From contig NZ_CP158367.1 of the NCBI RefSeq assembly GCF_040267685.1, positions 744,001 through 808,000 of the forward strand: a DNA stretch of 64,000 bases, given 5' to 3'. Each line of letters opens with the position of its first letter. Within the stretch, counting starts at the first letter, position 1. Below, piece by piece: positions 1-7,684 of this stretch. The translations under genes and the position numbers were made by a program. Source of the stretch: Proteinivorax tanatarense (GTDB taxonomy: Bacteria > Bacillota > Proteinivoracia > Proteinivoracales > Proteinivoracaceae). A model generated the notes under the pieces. That model had not been told where the DNA came from and made no database searches. It was given only the letters and a program-made list of their open reading frames with translations.

Positions 1-95
1 ATGCTGACTTAACTGTATACAATGGACACCCCTTTGATTTTCTTTCTAAATGTAGATACACATTTGTCAACGGTAAAAAAGTTTATGAAGCTTAA
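1..95 (+). CDS. Amidohydrolase family protein, C-terminal end only (partial)
   Basis: The reading frame from base 3 is open to a TAA at 93-95 and gives about 30 residues, including YNGHPFDF, then FVNGKKVYEA. This is the usual ending of imidazolonepropionase-like amidohydrolases, where the last strand of the small beta-sandwich carries a 'G.PF...V..V.I.G..VY' pattern. The rest of the gene lies outside the window, so metal ligands and substrate cannot be judged. A strong terminator follows directly and ends this transcription unit. Confidence 0.6.
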   Translation, partial: ADLTVYNGHPFDFLSKCRYTFVNGKKVYEA

Positions 96-144
96 AAAAG
101 GCTACCTCAAAATATCCAAATGATATTTGAGGTAGCCTTTTTTG
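94..144 (+). terminator. Rho-independent terminator
   Basis: GGCTACCTCAAAATATC pairs with GATATTTGAGGTAGCC (one bulged A) and is followed by a T run. It lies directly behind the amidohydrolase stop codon. Confidence 0.9.
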
Positions 145-233
145 TTGAAGTGCAAAAGTATAGTAATGAGGTATATCCGTTTGCTATGCAATTAACGAAA
201 TTTTATAGGCAAGCTCTACTAGAAAGTTAAAAC

Positions 234-470
234 TTAATTAAATGTAAGATCATTAACTCTCATGTTCAGCAATAATTTATTTAGGTCTGTTTTTAGTACT
301 ACTGATAATAATTCTAAAGTTTCTTGTGTGGGCGTAACTTTGCCATGTTTTATTTTTCTAATAGCATCTTCACTTATACCTGATAATTCACTGACATTTT
401 TTTGAGTTAAGTTAAGATCATATCGTATGATGCGCACTCTATTTCCGAATTTTACAACATTGTAATACAA
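234..470 (-). CDS. Small XRE-family helix-turn-helix regulator
   Basis: The 78-residue protein is almost entirely one XRE/Cro-type DNA-binding domain: FGNRVRIIRYDLNLTQ, then VSELSGISEDAIRKIKHG, then ETLELLSVVLKTDLNKLLL. This N-terminus is typical of Firmicute regulators that carry a long TPR peptide-sensing domain after the HTH, but here the protein stops about ten residues after the HTH. It may be a stand-alone HTH or a truncated remnant. The start is a TTG behind a G-rich ribosome site (GGAGGGGG). A near-consensus promoter precedes it. It is divergent from the ABC gene at 754, so local regulation of that gene is a reasonable inference. Confidence 0.75.
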   Translation of the reverse strand: MYYNVVKFGNRVRIIRYDLNLTQKNVSELSGISEDAIRKIKHGKVTPTQETLELLSVVLKTDLNKLLLNMRVNDLTFN

Positions 471-530
471 CCCCCTTACCCCCTCCCTGCCTATTGTTTT
501 GTGAAAATTTTAAATAGTTATCCCTATTAA

Positions 531-558
531 ATTATATTAAATCATTCACAAATGTCAA
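531..558 (-). promoter_or_regulatory. Sigma-A promoter of the XRE regulator
   Basis: On the minus strand TTGACA (558-553) and TATAAT (536-531) are separated by 16 bp. Both hexamers match the vegetative consensus exactly. Transcription would start near 524. Confidence 0.75.
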
Positions 559-567
559 GGGGGTGTT

Positions 568-681
568 GTGTTTTCAGTTGGGGCCTTTTTGCAGTCTTTC
601 TTGCAAATTTTAACAACAGCATATCTTATCAACGAAATATTGGCAGCTATAACCTCGATTCGAATCATGTTTACTTTTTAA
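568..681 (+). CDS. Possible 37-residue hydrophobic peptide (uncertain)
   Basis: A GTG start four bases after AAGGGGG opens a 37-codon frame. The product is very hydrophobic, with MFSVGAFLQSFLQILTTAYL followed by INEILAAITSIRIMFTF, one acidic and one basic residue, and no Cys. It lies between the divergent XRE regulator and the ABC exporter. A peptide pheromone or bacteriocin-like substrate is one reading. Against it, the putative ABC promoter overlaps the end of the frame and AT-rich DNA often has short open frames. No homologue is recognised. Confidence 0.28.
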   Translation: MFSVGAFLQSFLQILTTAYLINEILAAITSIRIMFTF

Positions 682-698
682 TTTTGGTTCTTTATTAT
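670..698 (+). promoter_or_regulatory. Putative promoter of the ABC transporter gene
   Basis: TTTACT (670-675), 17 bp, TATTAT (693-698). The predicted start is about 50 bases upstream of the ABC start codon. Confidence 0.45.
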
Positions 699-753
699 AC
701 AAGATAAGAAATTAATTTCTTTCACTCTTAATCTTAAGCAAGGAGTACTGTAA

Positions 754-2493
754 ATGAAAAAATATATTCAAAATCATAAATTGTTATTAACGTCCAGTGT
801 GATATTAGTTATTTTTATCTCTATTACTGAAGCTTTTCAAGCTATATTGTTTCAAACAATTGTAGATACTGCAACAAGGAACTACAACTTAGGAATATCA
901 ACATTAGCAATGTATACAATCATATTTCTAATAGCGGTCTTTGTTTTTGAGTCTTTATCAAAAATCAGTAATGCTGCCTTAAATACATCAGTAATGAAGG
1001 ATTATAAGTACTCAATTATAAATAGTTTTTTAAGTGCTGATAACAAATCTAAGCTGACTAGCTCAGAATTAATATCTATTATGAACAACGACGTTAAGGT
1101 AATAGAAGATAGTTATCTAAACAACTTAATTAACATAGCGAAAGATTTATTTTTGTTTGTAATATCATTGTTTCTGTTGTTTAGAATAAATATTTATTTG
1201 ACTCTATCAATACTTGTGTTCGGCTGGGTGCCAATTATAGTACCTCAGTTATTTACTAAAAAAAACCAATTTTTAAAAGGCAAACATCTAGAGAACCTCG
1301 AAAAAAGTGTAAATAAAATTAAAGAAATTGCACAAGGATTTGAAGTAATTAAAGGGTTTAACATAGAGAAAAAAATAGCAAGCATTTTTTCAACAATAAA
1401 CAAGGAGGCCGAACAAGCAAAATTTAAATCTGATGCTTTTAAAGGAGTTTTAGGTGCTATATCTATAGTATCAGGATTTTTAATGTTTTTTGTAAATGTA
1501 TTAATCGCCACTTACTTCGTAATCCAAGGTGATATAACAATTGGCCAAATGATGGCAGCTATACAGTTAATGAATTATATAGTTAACCCTCTTATTTCGC
1601 TGTCTAGGTATTTTACGGAAATTAAATCTGTTAGTAAGGTTATATCAAATATTCAAGATAAAATTTTAAACAACAACTCCATATCAAGCCTTGGTAAAAA
1701 CGAATTTAGTTTTAATAACAATATTGAAATAAAAGGATTGACATACTCATATGATAACCGAGATGAGGTAATATCTAATATAAATTATGAATTTGAAAAG
1801 GGAAAGAAATATGCGATAGTTGGAGAAAGTGGTTGTGGTAAAACTACCTTTTTAAAAATATTAATGAATCAGATAAATGACTATCAAGGAGAAATTAATA
1901 TTGACGATATAGAGATAAAAGAAATAGACCCCAAATCATATTACAAAAAGGTAACTCTGGTACAACAAAATGTGTTTATGTTTAAGGATACTTTAAAAAA
2001 TAATATCTGCTTATATAATGAATGTACAGATGAGGAACTTAGTAAAGCAATAAGGCAATCAGGGTTAGCTAAAACTATTAGACTGCATGAAGCAGGGGTT
2101 GAAACTTTAGTAGGTGAAGGAAAAGTTGAATTATCCGGTGGAGAACTAAAAAGAGTTGCTATTGCTAGAGCACTGATAAAAGATGCAGATATTATATTGG
2201 TAGACGAGGCTACCTCGGCTTTGGATAAAATAACAGCTCATGAGATTGAAAAGACATTGATAAATTTGGATTCAACAATGATAGCTATAACTCATCAAAT
2301 GGATGAAACAACGTTAAGTAAATATGATGAAATCCTAGCTATGAAAGACGGTAAAATAGTGGAGCGTGGAAATCTTAAAGAATTATTAGATAATAAAGGC
2401 CACTTTTATAATATTTATAACAAAAAAATCAATGATTTAAAAGATGAAATCGACTTTGCCCTTGAAAACCCTAATATGGCGCAAGGAGGGTAA
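754..2493 (+). CDS. ABC transporter, fused permease and ATP-binding domains
   Basis: The 579-residue half-transporter has an N-terminal ABC type-1 exporter domain (about residues 1-310, roughly six membrane helices). The ATPase domain follows: Walker A GESGCGKTT near residue 357, Q-loop region LVQQNVFMF, signature LSGGE near 460, Walker B IILVDEATSAL near 480 and an H-loop ITHQ. This is the exporter architecture used for peptides, lipids or drugs. No peptidase C39 domain is present. It probably works as a homodimer unless a partner lies elsewhere. Start: ATG eight bases after AAGGAGT. The substrate is unknown. Neighbours are an XRE regulator and two possible tiny ORFs. Confidence 0.9.
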   Translation: MKKYIQNHKLLLTSSVILVIFISITEAFQAILFQTIVDTATRNYNLGISTLAMYTIIFLIAVFVFESLSKISNAALNTSVMKDYKYSIINSFLSADNKSKLTSSELISIMNNDVKVIEDSYLNNLINIAKDLFLFVISLFLLFRINIYLTLSILVFGWVPIIVPQLFTKKNQFLKGKHLENLEKSVNKIKEIAQGFEVIKGFNIEKKIASIFSTINKEAEQAKFKSDAFKGVLGAISIVSGFLMFFVNVLIATYFVIQGDITIGQMMAAIQLMNYIVNPLISLSRYFTEIKSVSKVISNIQDKILNNNSISSLGKNEFSFNNNIEIKGLTYSYDNRDEVISNINYEFEKGKKYAIVGESGCGKTTFLKILMNQINDYQGEINIDDIEIKEIDPKSYYKKVTLVQQNVFMFKDTLKNNICLYNECTDEELSKAIRQSGLAKTIRLHEAGVETLVGEGKVELSGGELKRVAIARALIKDADIILVDEATSALDKITAHEIEKTLINLDSTMIAITHQMDETTLSKYDEILAMKDGKIVERGNLKELLDNKGHFYNIYNKKINDLKDEIDFALENPNMAQGG

Positions 2494-2500
2494 TTTAGTT

Positions 2501-2587
2501 ATGGGAGATAACATAAATAGCTCTTTTTACGATATTTTAATCGAAAGAAAGTTGACAATAGAATTATTAAAAATAACTCCTTTTTAG
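2501..2587 (+). CDS. Possible 28-residue peptide after the ABC gene (uncertain)
   Basis: An ATG lies ten bases after AAGGAGGG, which sits at the very end of the ABC coding region, so translation could be coupled. The frame encodes MGDNINSSFYDILIERKLTI plus ELLKITPF. It could be a real small peptide or the decayed start of a lost downstream gene. No family is recognised. The strong ribosome site is the main support. Confidence 0.35.
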   Translation: MGDNINSSFYDILIERKLTIELLKITPF

Positions 2588-2953
2588 TATTATTCTAATT
2601 TTTTGTATCCCTAAATACCTAAATATAATAATAGTGCTAAATAAGGTGGTAGTTTGTACTCTCACTTGAGTTACATTTGAATCGTCATTCTGTGCGCTAG
2701 AGAAGAATCTTTTCTAAGCTTGTTTACATATAGCTTTAAGTTCATAGATTTAAAATCTTTAATTCATGATGGAATTAAGAAAATGCCATCTTAAATCTTT
2801 TTGTTTTTAAAAAAATAAAAGGGCTGTTTCATCAGGGTAAAACCTGTGCGAGACGGACCTTTTATTTTTTTGCTTATAACTAATGACAAAGACTTTAATT
2901 AGCATTATACTTAATAATTGAAATCTTATTTAACAGAGGAGTGTTTAATGTAA
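2588..2953. other. Intergenic region with one long hairpin (2811-2869)
   Basis: No gene is seen here. A composite hairpin spans 2811-2869. The outer arms AAAAATAAAAGG and CCTTTTATTTTT pair exactly, with inner helices GTTTC/GAGAC and CAGG/CCTG. The T-rich right arm suggests a terminator for the ABC unit, but the layered inner helices are more elaborate than a simple terminator. Confidence 0.5.
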
Positions 2954-3748
2954 ATGAAGGGATATTTAAAAGGGGTAGATATAAAATATAAAGATAATGA
3001 AATAAACTATGGATTAAATATAGATGATGATTTTTTCTCTATTAATAATAGTATTGGAGATGAAATGAACTTAGTCTATTGTGGTGATAAGAAATGTATA
3101 TATTGTGGAAGAGAAATAAAAGGTAAGACCTTTAATAATGGTTATTGTTATCCCTGCTTTAGGGATTTACCGCAAAATGATATTTGCATGGTAAGGCCTG
3201 AGAGATGTCACTATAGTAAGGGAAGTTGTCGTGATGAAAAATTTGCTGAGAATTATTGTCTTGAAAAGCACTTTATTTACTTAGCATATACCAGCGAAAT
3301 CAAGGTGGGTATAACACACCATGGTAATATTCCCAGCAGGTGGCTAAATCAAGGTGCTACTAAAGGATGTGTTATAGCAGAGGTGCCTCAAAGAAAAGTT
3401 GCTGGAGATGTAGAAAATTTCTTAATGGATTATTTTGCTGACAAAACTAATTGGAGAGGGATGCTTAAAAACAACGAAGTCAAATCCTTAGATCAAGCAA
3501 TTGAAAAGGCGCAAAGGTTAATTACAGATAAATTTCATGACGTAAATTTAGTTAAAGATGATAAGAGTATAAGGTATCCTTGGGTTTATCCACCGAAAGT
3601 GAAATCCATAAACCTTGATAAAATAAACTGTTTTACTTCAAGGCTATTAGGAGCTAAGGGTCAGTACTTAATTTTTGAAGATGGAGTACTTAATTTAAAA
3701 AAGTATAGAGGCTATAACATAGAAATAAACTTTAGTAGAAAAATATAA
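2954..3748 (+). CDS. DUF2797 family protein
   Basis: The 264-residue protein shows the DUF2797 layout. A cysteine cluster comes first (YCGDKKCIYCGREIKG, then CYPCF, C..RPERCHY, SC, YC), suggesting zinc ribbons. A segment follows with IYLAYTSEIKVGITHHGNIP, then RWLNQGA, which resembles the core of GIY-YIG-related domains. The family's biochemical role is not established. Start: ATG behind AGAGGAGTG. It appears to be a single-gene unit, since the ferredoxin downstream has its own promoter. Confidence 0.8.
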   Translation: MKGYLKGVDIKYKDNEINYGLNIDDDFFSINNSIGDEMNLVYCGDKKCIYCGREIKGKTFNNGYCYPCFRDLPQNDICMVRPERCHYSKGSCRDEKFAENYCLEKHFIYLAYTSEIKVGITHHGNIPSRWLNQGATKGCVIAEVPQRKVAGDVENFLMDYFADKTNWRGMLKNNEVKSLDQAIEKAQRLITDKFHDVNLVKDDKSIRYPWVYPPKVKSINLDKINCFTSRLLGAKGQYLIFEDGVLNLKKYRGYNIEINFSRKI

Positions 3749-3771
3749 ACAATATAGGTATAAAAGTTATC

Positions 3772-3800
3772 TAGTCAGTTTTTATTTCATATGTTATAAT
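3772..3800 (+). promoter_or_regulatory. Promoter of the ferredoxin gene
   Basis: TAGTCA (3772-3777), 17 bp, TATAAT (3795-3800). It lies about 80 bases upstream of the ferredoxin start. Confidence 0.6.
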
Positions 3801-3882
3801 CAAAATCGAAGAGAAAAAGTCTTACTTTTGGTGTTAATACACTAAATTATTTTCTATCAAATAGAGTTGGGGGGTGTCATTA

Positions 3883-4050
3883 ATGGCCTACAAAATTTCT
3901 GATGCTTGTATTGAGTGTGGTGCTTGTGAAGGTACCTGTCCTGTAGAAGCTATCAAAGCTGGTGAGGGTCAATACATAATTGAAGCTGATACTTGTATTG
4001 ACTGTGGGGCTTGTGTAGACTCTTGTCCTGTGGAGGCGATTTCTGAATAA
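3883..4050 (+). CDS. 2[4Fe-4S] ferredoxin
   Basis: This 55-residue protein is a classic clostridial bacterial-type ferredoxin. It has two CxxCxxCxxxCP motifs, CIECGACEGTCPVEAI near residue 9 and CIDCGACVDSCPVEAI near residue 38, in a pseudo-twofold repeat. It carries low-potential electrons in the cytoplasm, for example for pyruvate:ferredoxin oxidoreductase or hydrogenase. The start ATG follows a GGGGGGTG ribosome site. It has its own promoter and a terminator directly behind it, as expected for a short, highly expressed message. Confidence 0.95.
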   Translation: MAYKISDACIECGACEGTCPVEAIKAGEGQYIIEADTCIDCGACVDSCPVEAISE

Positions 4051-4053
4051 CAT

Positions 4054-4091
4054 AAAAAATCCTATCAACAAATAAGTTGATAGGATTTTTT
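4054..4091. terminator. Bidirectional terminator between ferredoxin and hslO
   Basis: AAAAAATCCTATCAAC pairs perfectly with GTTGATAGGATTTTTT. It has T runs on both strands and lies between two convergent genes. Confidence 0.92.
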
Positions 4092-4094
4092 ATG

Positions 4095-4967
4095 TTATAT
4101 TTCTTTTAGCAAATTTACGATGTCTGTTTGAGTAAATATATAAGTGGAATTGCAGAAGTGACAACTTAGCTCGAATTGTTTTTTTTCTTGAAGCATATTT
4201 TCTAATTCATTTTTACCTAAGCTGATCAGACCTTTTGTAAATCTCTGGCGATCACAGCTGCATCTATAATCCAACGGCTGTTTGTCTAACGGTTTAGGAG
4301 ATAAGTTTACAAGCAGTTTCTCTGCCATTTTTTCAGGGGTGTTATTTTTTTTGATAAAATCCACCACACCATTAATTTCTGCTATATTTTGTTCGACAGC
4401 ATTTACCTGTTCATCAGTGGCATCTGGCATTATTTGAACTAAAAACCCTCCACTAGATATGATTTTCCCGTTTGTGTCCACTAAAACTCCCAGTCCGAAA
4501 GATGATGGCTTTTGTTCAGAAGTAGCATAGTAATAGGTTAAATCTTCTGCTATTTCTCCAGAAATTAGCTGCATTGTTGATACATAGGGCTCTTTTAGCC
4601 TTAAATCTTTAATAATAGTAAGTTCGCCGTTTCCTACTCCTTTTTTTACATCTAGCTTACCATGGCTATTTAAAGGTAACTCAATCTGAGGATTGGCGAC
4701 ATAACCACGGGCTTCTCCAATGCCAGCATCTACAAACATCTGGCCTAGCGGTCCATCTCCATTTATTCTTAAGTTCAATCTTTCTTTCCCCTTAAACTCA
4801 GAAGAAGCCATAAGTAAGCCGCCTGTCAATAACCTACCTAAGGCTGCTGATGCCACCGGGAAAAGGTGGTGTTTCGCTTGTGCCGATTGGGTTAGGTCCG
4901 TAGTTATTGCTGTAAGGCATCGGACATTCCCTTGGGCTGCTGTGCTATATAATAGATAATCCTTCAT
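4095..4967 (-). CDS. hslO: Hsp33 redox-regulated chaperone
   Basis: The 290-residue protein has full family length. The N-terminal chaperone domain includes GRLLTGGLLMAS and RINGDGPLGQ. The C-terminal zinc switch has CSCDR near residue 237 and CHFC near 271, i.e. the CxC plus CxxC ligands that release zinc on oxidation and activate holdase function. It acts in the cytoplasm under oxidative stress. The ATG start has a GGAGG site. It lies 28 bases downstream of the HD-GYP gene on the same strand, so the two are probably co-transcribed. Confidence 0.95.
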   Translation of the reverse strand: MKDYLLYSTAAQGNVRCLTAITTDLTQSAQAKHHLFPVASAALGRLLTGGLLMASSEFKGKERLNLRINGDGPLGQMFVDAGIGEARGYVANPQIELPLNSHGKLDVKKGVGNGELTIIKDLRLKEPYVSTMQLISGEIAEDLTYYYATSEQKPSSFGLGVLVDTNGKIISSGGFLVQIMPDATDEQVNAVEQNIAEINGVVDFIKKNNTPEKMAEKLLVNLSPKPLDKQPLDYRCSCDRQRFTKGLISLGKNELENMLQEKKQFELSCHFCNSTYIFTQTDIVNLLKEI

Positions 4968-4995
4968 TTTTGATATGCCTCCAATAAAAATTATA

Positions 4996-6042
4996 TTATG
5001 CTAGGATGTCTTCTATTTTAACATTTTCAGTAGTGAGGTCAATATATTGCTCTCCTATTTTAACCACAGGTTTAGTAGGTTCAGAGGGCTTAATATAGAT
5101 TATTTCACCTACTCGACCATCATTTAATGCAACTTTATTACCAACATAAAAATTTGCAATGTTATCTAGAAAAACTCGACTGATTTTTGGATTTAACATT
5201 CCATAACTGTTTTGCGCTATTTGTTCCGCTACAAAAAACGGTGAGAATTTTCTTCTATAAACCTTGTTCGAAGTCATAGCATCATAAACATCAGCAACAG
5301 CTAGAATTTTTGCAAAGGTGTGGATTTGAGAACCCACTAACCCTTTAGGGTAACCGCTTCCGTCTTCACGTTCATGGTGCTGTGCTATTGCTGTAAACAC
5401 ATCTCCACTGATATTATGCTTTGTTTTTAATATTTGATAGCCAAATAAACAATGTTTTTGAATTTCAAAAAACTCATCTGGTGTTAGTTTATCAGGTTTG
5501 CTTAAAATGGAATCTGGAACTTGAAGTTTACCGATGTCATGCAAAAGCCCAGCATATACCAATCTGCGCACCTCATTTTTTGTAAATCCTAGCCACTTTC
5601 CGATTATACCACTTAAAATAGCTACATTAAGCGAGTGTTTATATAGGTACATATGATCCTTGTCTTGTGAAAATAATCTACCTAGAATATTATTGGTTTG
5701 ATATATTTGTTCTAGCACAATATTTGATATTTCTCTGACTAAGTCCATATTTAGTATTTTACCCTTTTTTTGTGTATCTAATAAATTTACAGTTAAATCA
5801 AAGGCTAAATTATATTGGTCTGTGAATTTTTTTATATCTTCTCGCTGTATTTTTTCTTGTGGTTTGCTGGGTTTTTCATCAGATTTTACATATATGTAGT
5901 CAATATATAAAGACTTAACCTTTTTAATCATATACTCGTTTAAAGTAGTGCCCTCGGGAATTAGTAGCACCCCAGCATCATTTTCCACATCTTTGGCAAC
6001 TTTCATTCCTGATAACAGCTCTTCTGATGAGACCAACTTCAT
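4996..6042 (-). CDS. HD-GYP domain protein, probable c-di-GMP phosphodiesterase
   Basis: In the 348-residue protein an N-terminal region (1-110) of unclear fold precedes an HD-GYP domain (about 120-290). The domain has GLLHDIGKLQVPD (the HD metal pair), QKH, and HHEREDGSGYPKGL (the GYP loop). The family hydrolyses cyclic di-GMP. A C-terminal 55 residues (VGNKVALNDGRVGEIIYI) look like a small beta domain. No membrane segment or receiver domain is seen, so the input signal is unknown. The ATG has an AGGAGGAG site. Confidence 0.88.
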   Translation of the reverse strand: MKLVSSEELLSGMKVAKDVENDAGVLLIPEGTTLNEYMIKKVKSLYIDYIYVKSDEKPSKPQEKIQREDIKKFTDQYNLAFDLTVNLLDTQKKGKILNMDLVREISNIVLEQIYQTNNILGRLFSQDKDHMYLYKHSLNVAILSGIIGKWLGFTKNEVRRLVYAGLLHDIGKLQVPDSILSKPDKLTPDEFFEIQKHCLFGYQILKTKHNISGDVFTAIAQHHEREDGSGYPKGLVGSQIHTFAKILAVADVYDAMTSNKVYRRKFSPFFVAEQIAQNSYGMLNPKISRVFLDNIANFYVGNKVALNDGRVGEIIYIKPSEPTKPVVKIGEQYIDLTTENVKIEDILA

Positions 6043-6087
6043 AAAATATCTCCTCCTGAAAATTTTACATTTTTGTTTCTATTCGAC

Positions 6088-6117
6088 ATTCTACCACATA
6101 TAACCTTTTTCTAACAA
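6088..6117 (-). promoter_or_regulatory. Putative promoter of the HD-GYP-hslO unit
   Basis: On the minus strand TTGTTA (6117-6112), 18 bp, TAGAAT (6093-6088). It lies about 45 bases upstream of the HD-GYP start. Confidence 0.4.
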
Positions 6118-6222
6118 CAGACATTAGTCCTTAAAACCTTTTTAAAAATTTATGTACAAAAAAGTAAAAAGGAGGTAAACTATTAAGTGCTAACCAATTT
6201 TGATAAGAAGGTGAGATAATTA

Positions 6223-7494
6223 ATGAACAACAGCGTTAGGTATACAACATATAAGTGGACTATATGGGGACTTTTAGCTTTGTCATTTGTTGTCGTTTTT
6301 TTTCATAGATATTCAACGGGGGTTGTTGCTGAAGACTTTGCCCGTGACCTAGGACTTAGCCCAGAACGACAGGGAGCCCAGCTGGGTAATTTAGCTGCCA
6401 TGTATTTTTGGGCTTATGCTTTAATGCAGATACCTGCTGGTGTCATGGCAGATTATATAGGACCTAGAAAAACCACAGCCTACGGCATGCTACTAGCTGG
6501 GATAGGATCTACTATTTTGGGCTATGCAGTTAATATTCAAATGGCATACATAGGACGGCTCTTAGTAGGGATCGGTGTGTCAGGTGTTTTTATTTCTATT
6601 CTAAAAATACAAGCAGTTTGGTTTAAAAAGGAAGAATTTCCTAGCATTTCAGGTTGGACTTCATTGATTGGAAATATTGGCGGGGTATTGGCTACATATC
6701 CTTTTGCATTATTGGTGGGGTTTATTGGATGGCAAATGTCATTTAAAGCCATGGGTGTTGTCTCAGTTTTACTTTTTGTTTTAACACTGTTATTAGTTAA
6801 AGACAGCCCACAAGATGTGGGTTTAAAAGGACCAAATGATCAGGAGATTATGGCACGACCACAGGGAAGTGTTGTACATGGAGTTTTAAAGGTATTACTC
6901 AATAAGCACACATGGCCGAACTTTATTATTTTGTTTTGCTTAATGGGGACGATAGTATCGTTTTCTGGTTTGTGGGGGATCCCTTATTTAACACAGGTTT
7001 ATAATATAGGCAGGGAAACGGCCTCCCTTTATGTACTTGTTTTAACCGTCGGCGTAATGGTTGGTTCTTTAATTGTAGGATACCTTGCGAAATATGTAGG
7101 TTCGGTAAAAAAGATTATATTAAGCGGGTCTATAATTTTTACAACAATTTGGGGTTACAAAATATTTTTGGCAGGTGGTAAGCCCAGCCTTACAATATTG
7201 CCGGTACTTTATTTTCTCATGGGGGTTTCTGCAGTTTCCTTCATTTTATCATTTACAAATGTTAAAAATGTAAATAACCCAGGCTTATCTGGAACTGCTA
7301 CTTCAATCGCTAACGTAGGAGGTTTTTTAGGTGCAGCGTTGCTAAATAATCTAATTGGGGTGGTGCTGGATATACAGGGGCAGTCTTTAAATGTAGCTGG
7401 AACAGACGCTGTCGCTTCTTTTCAATTTGCATTTGCAATATACTTTGTTATGGGGTTAATAGCGATAGTTGCTACAATTTTACAGTCAGAATAA
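6223..7494 (+). CDS. Major facilitator superfamily transporter
   Basis: The 423-residue protein has about 12 membrane helices in two six-helix halves. The cytoplasmic loop 2-3 motif is readable as GVMADYIGPRKTT (MFS signature G..aD..G.r). The start FFHRYSTGVVAEDFARDLGL resembles the GlpT/NarK-like and sugar-acid transporter branch, but the substrate cannot be named. Start: ATG behind AGAAGGTGAG. A second G-rich site and a ten-codon frame (6187-6219) lie just upstream. The gene ends in its own terminator. Confidence 0.85.
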   Translation: MNNSVRYTTYKWTIWGLLALSFVVVFFHRYSTGVVAEDFARDLGLSPERQGAQLGNLAAMYFWAYALMQIPAGVMADYIGPRKTTAYGMLLAGIGSTILGYAVNIQMAYIGRLLVGIGVSGVFISILKIQAVWFKKEEFPSISGWTSLIGNIGGVLATYPFALLVGFIGWQMSFKAMGVVSVLLFVLTLLLVKDSPQDVGLKGPNDQEIMARPQGSVVHGVLKVLLNKHTWPNFIILFCLMGTIVSFSGLWGIPYLTQVYNIGRETASLYVLVLTVGVMVGSLIVGYLAKYVGSVKKIILSGSIIFTTIWGYKIFLAGGKPSLTILPVLYFLMGVSAVSFILSFTNVKNVNNPGLSGTATSIANVGGFLGAALLNNLIGVVLDIQGQSLNVAGTDAVASFQFAFAIYFVMGLIAIVATILQSE

Positions 7495-7501
7495 AGAAGA
7501 T

Positions 7502-7557
7502 AAATAAGTGTTGCTCCCCTTATGATTGATTGCAAAAAGGGAGCAACACTTATTTTT
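7502..7557 (+). terminator. Terminator of the MFS gene
   Basis: AAATAAGTGTTGCTCCC pairs with GGGAGCAACACTTATTT around a loop of about 20 bases and is followed by T residues. Confidence 0.88.
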
Positions 7558-7684
7558 AAAATAAATAATTCCAGTTTAAAAAACTACTATTCAAGAGGGT
7601 GCAAAATTTGATACAATGAGGTAGAGAGAATTAGTCGTGAAAAATTTAACTAGCAGTTGCAGTAGGAGAGGAGATAGGGGAAAT

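Noticed and set aside
150-230. 26-codon frame between the first terminator and the XRE gene
   Set aside because: It has no ribosome site, lies behind a terminator and has no recognisable similarity.
3880-4071. Minus-strand 63-codon frame over the ferredoxin
   Set aside because: This is the antisense shadow of the plus-strand ferredoxin, which has two complete cluster motifs, a promoter, a ribosome site and a terminator.
6187-6219. Ten-codon frame with AAGGAGGT before the MFS gene
   Set aside because: A leader peptide is possible, but it is too short to tell from chance and has no regulatory codon run or attenuator structure.
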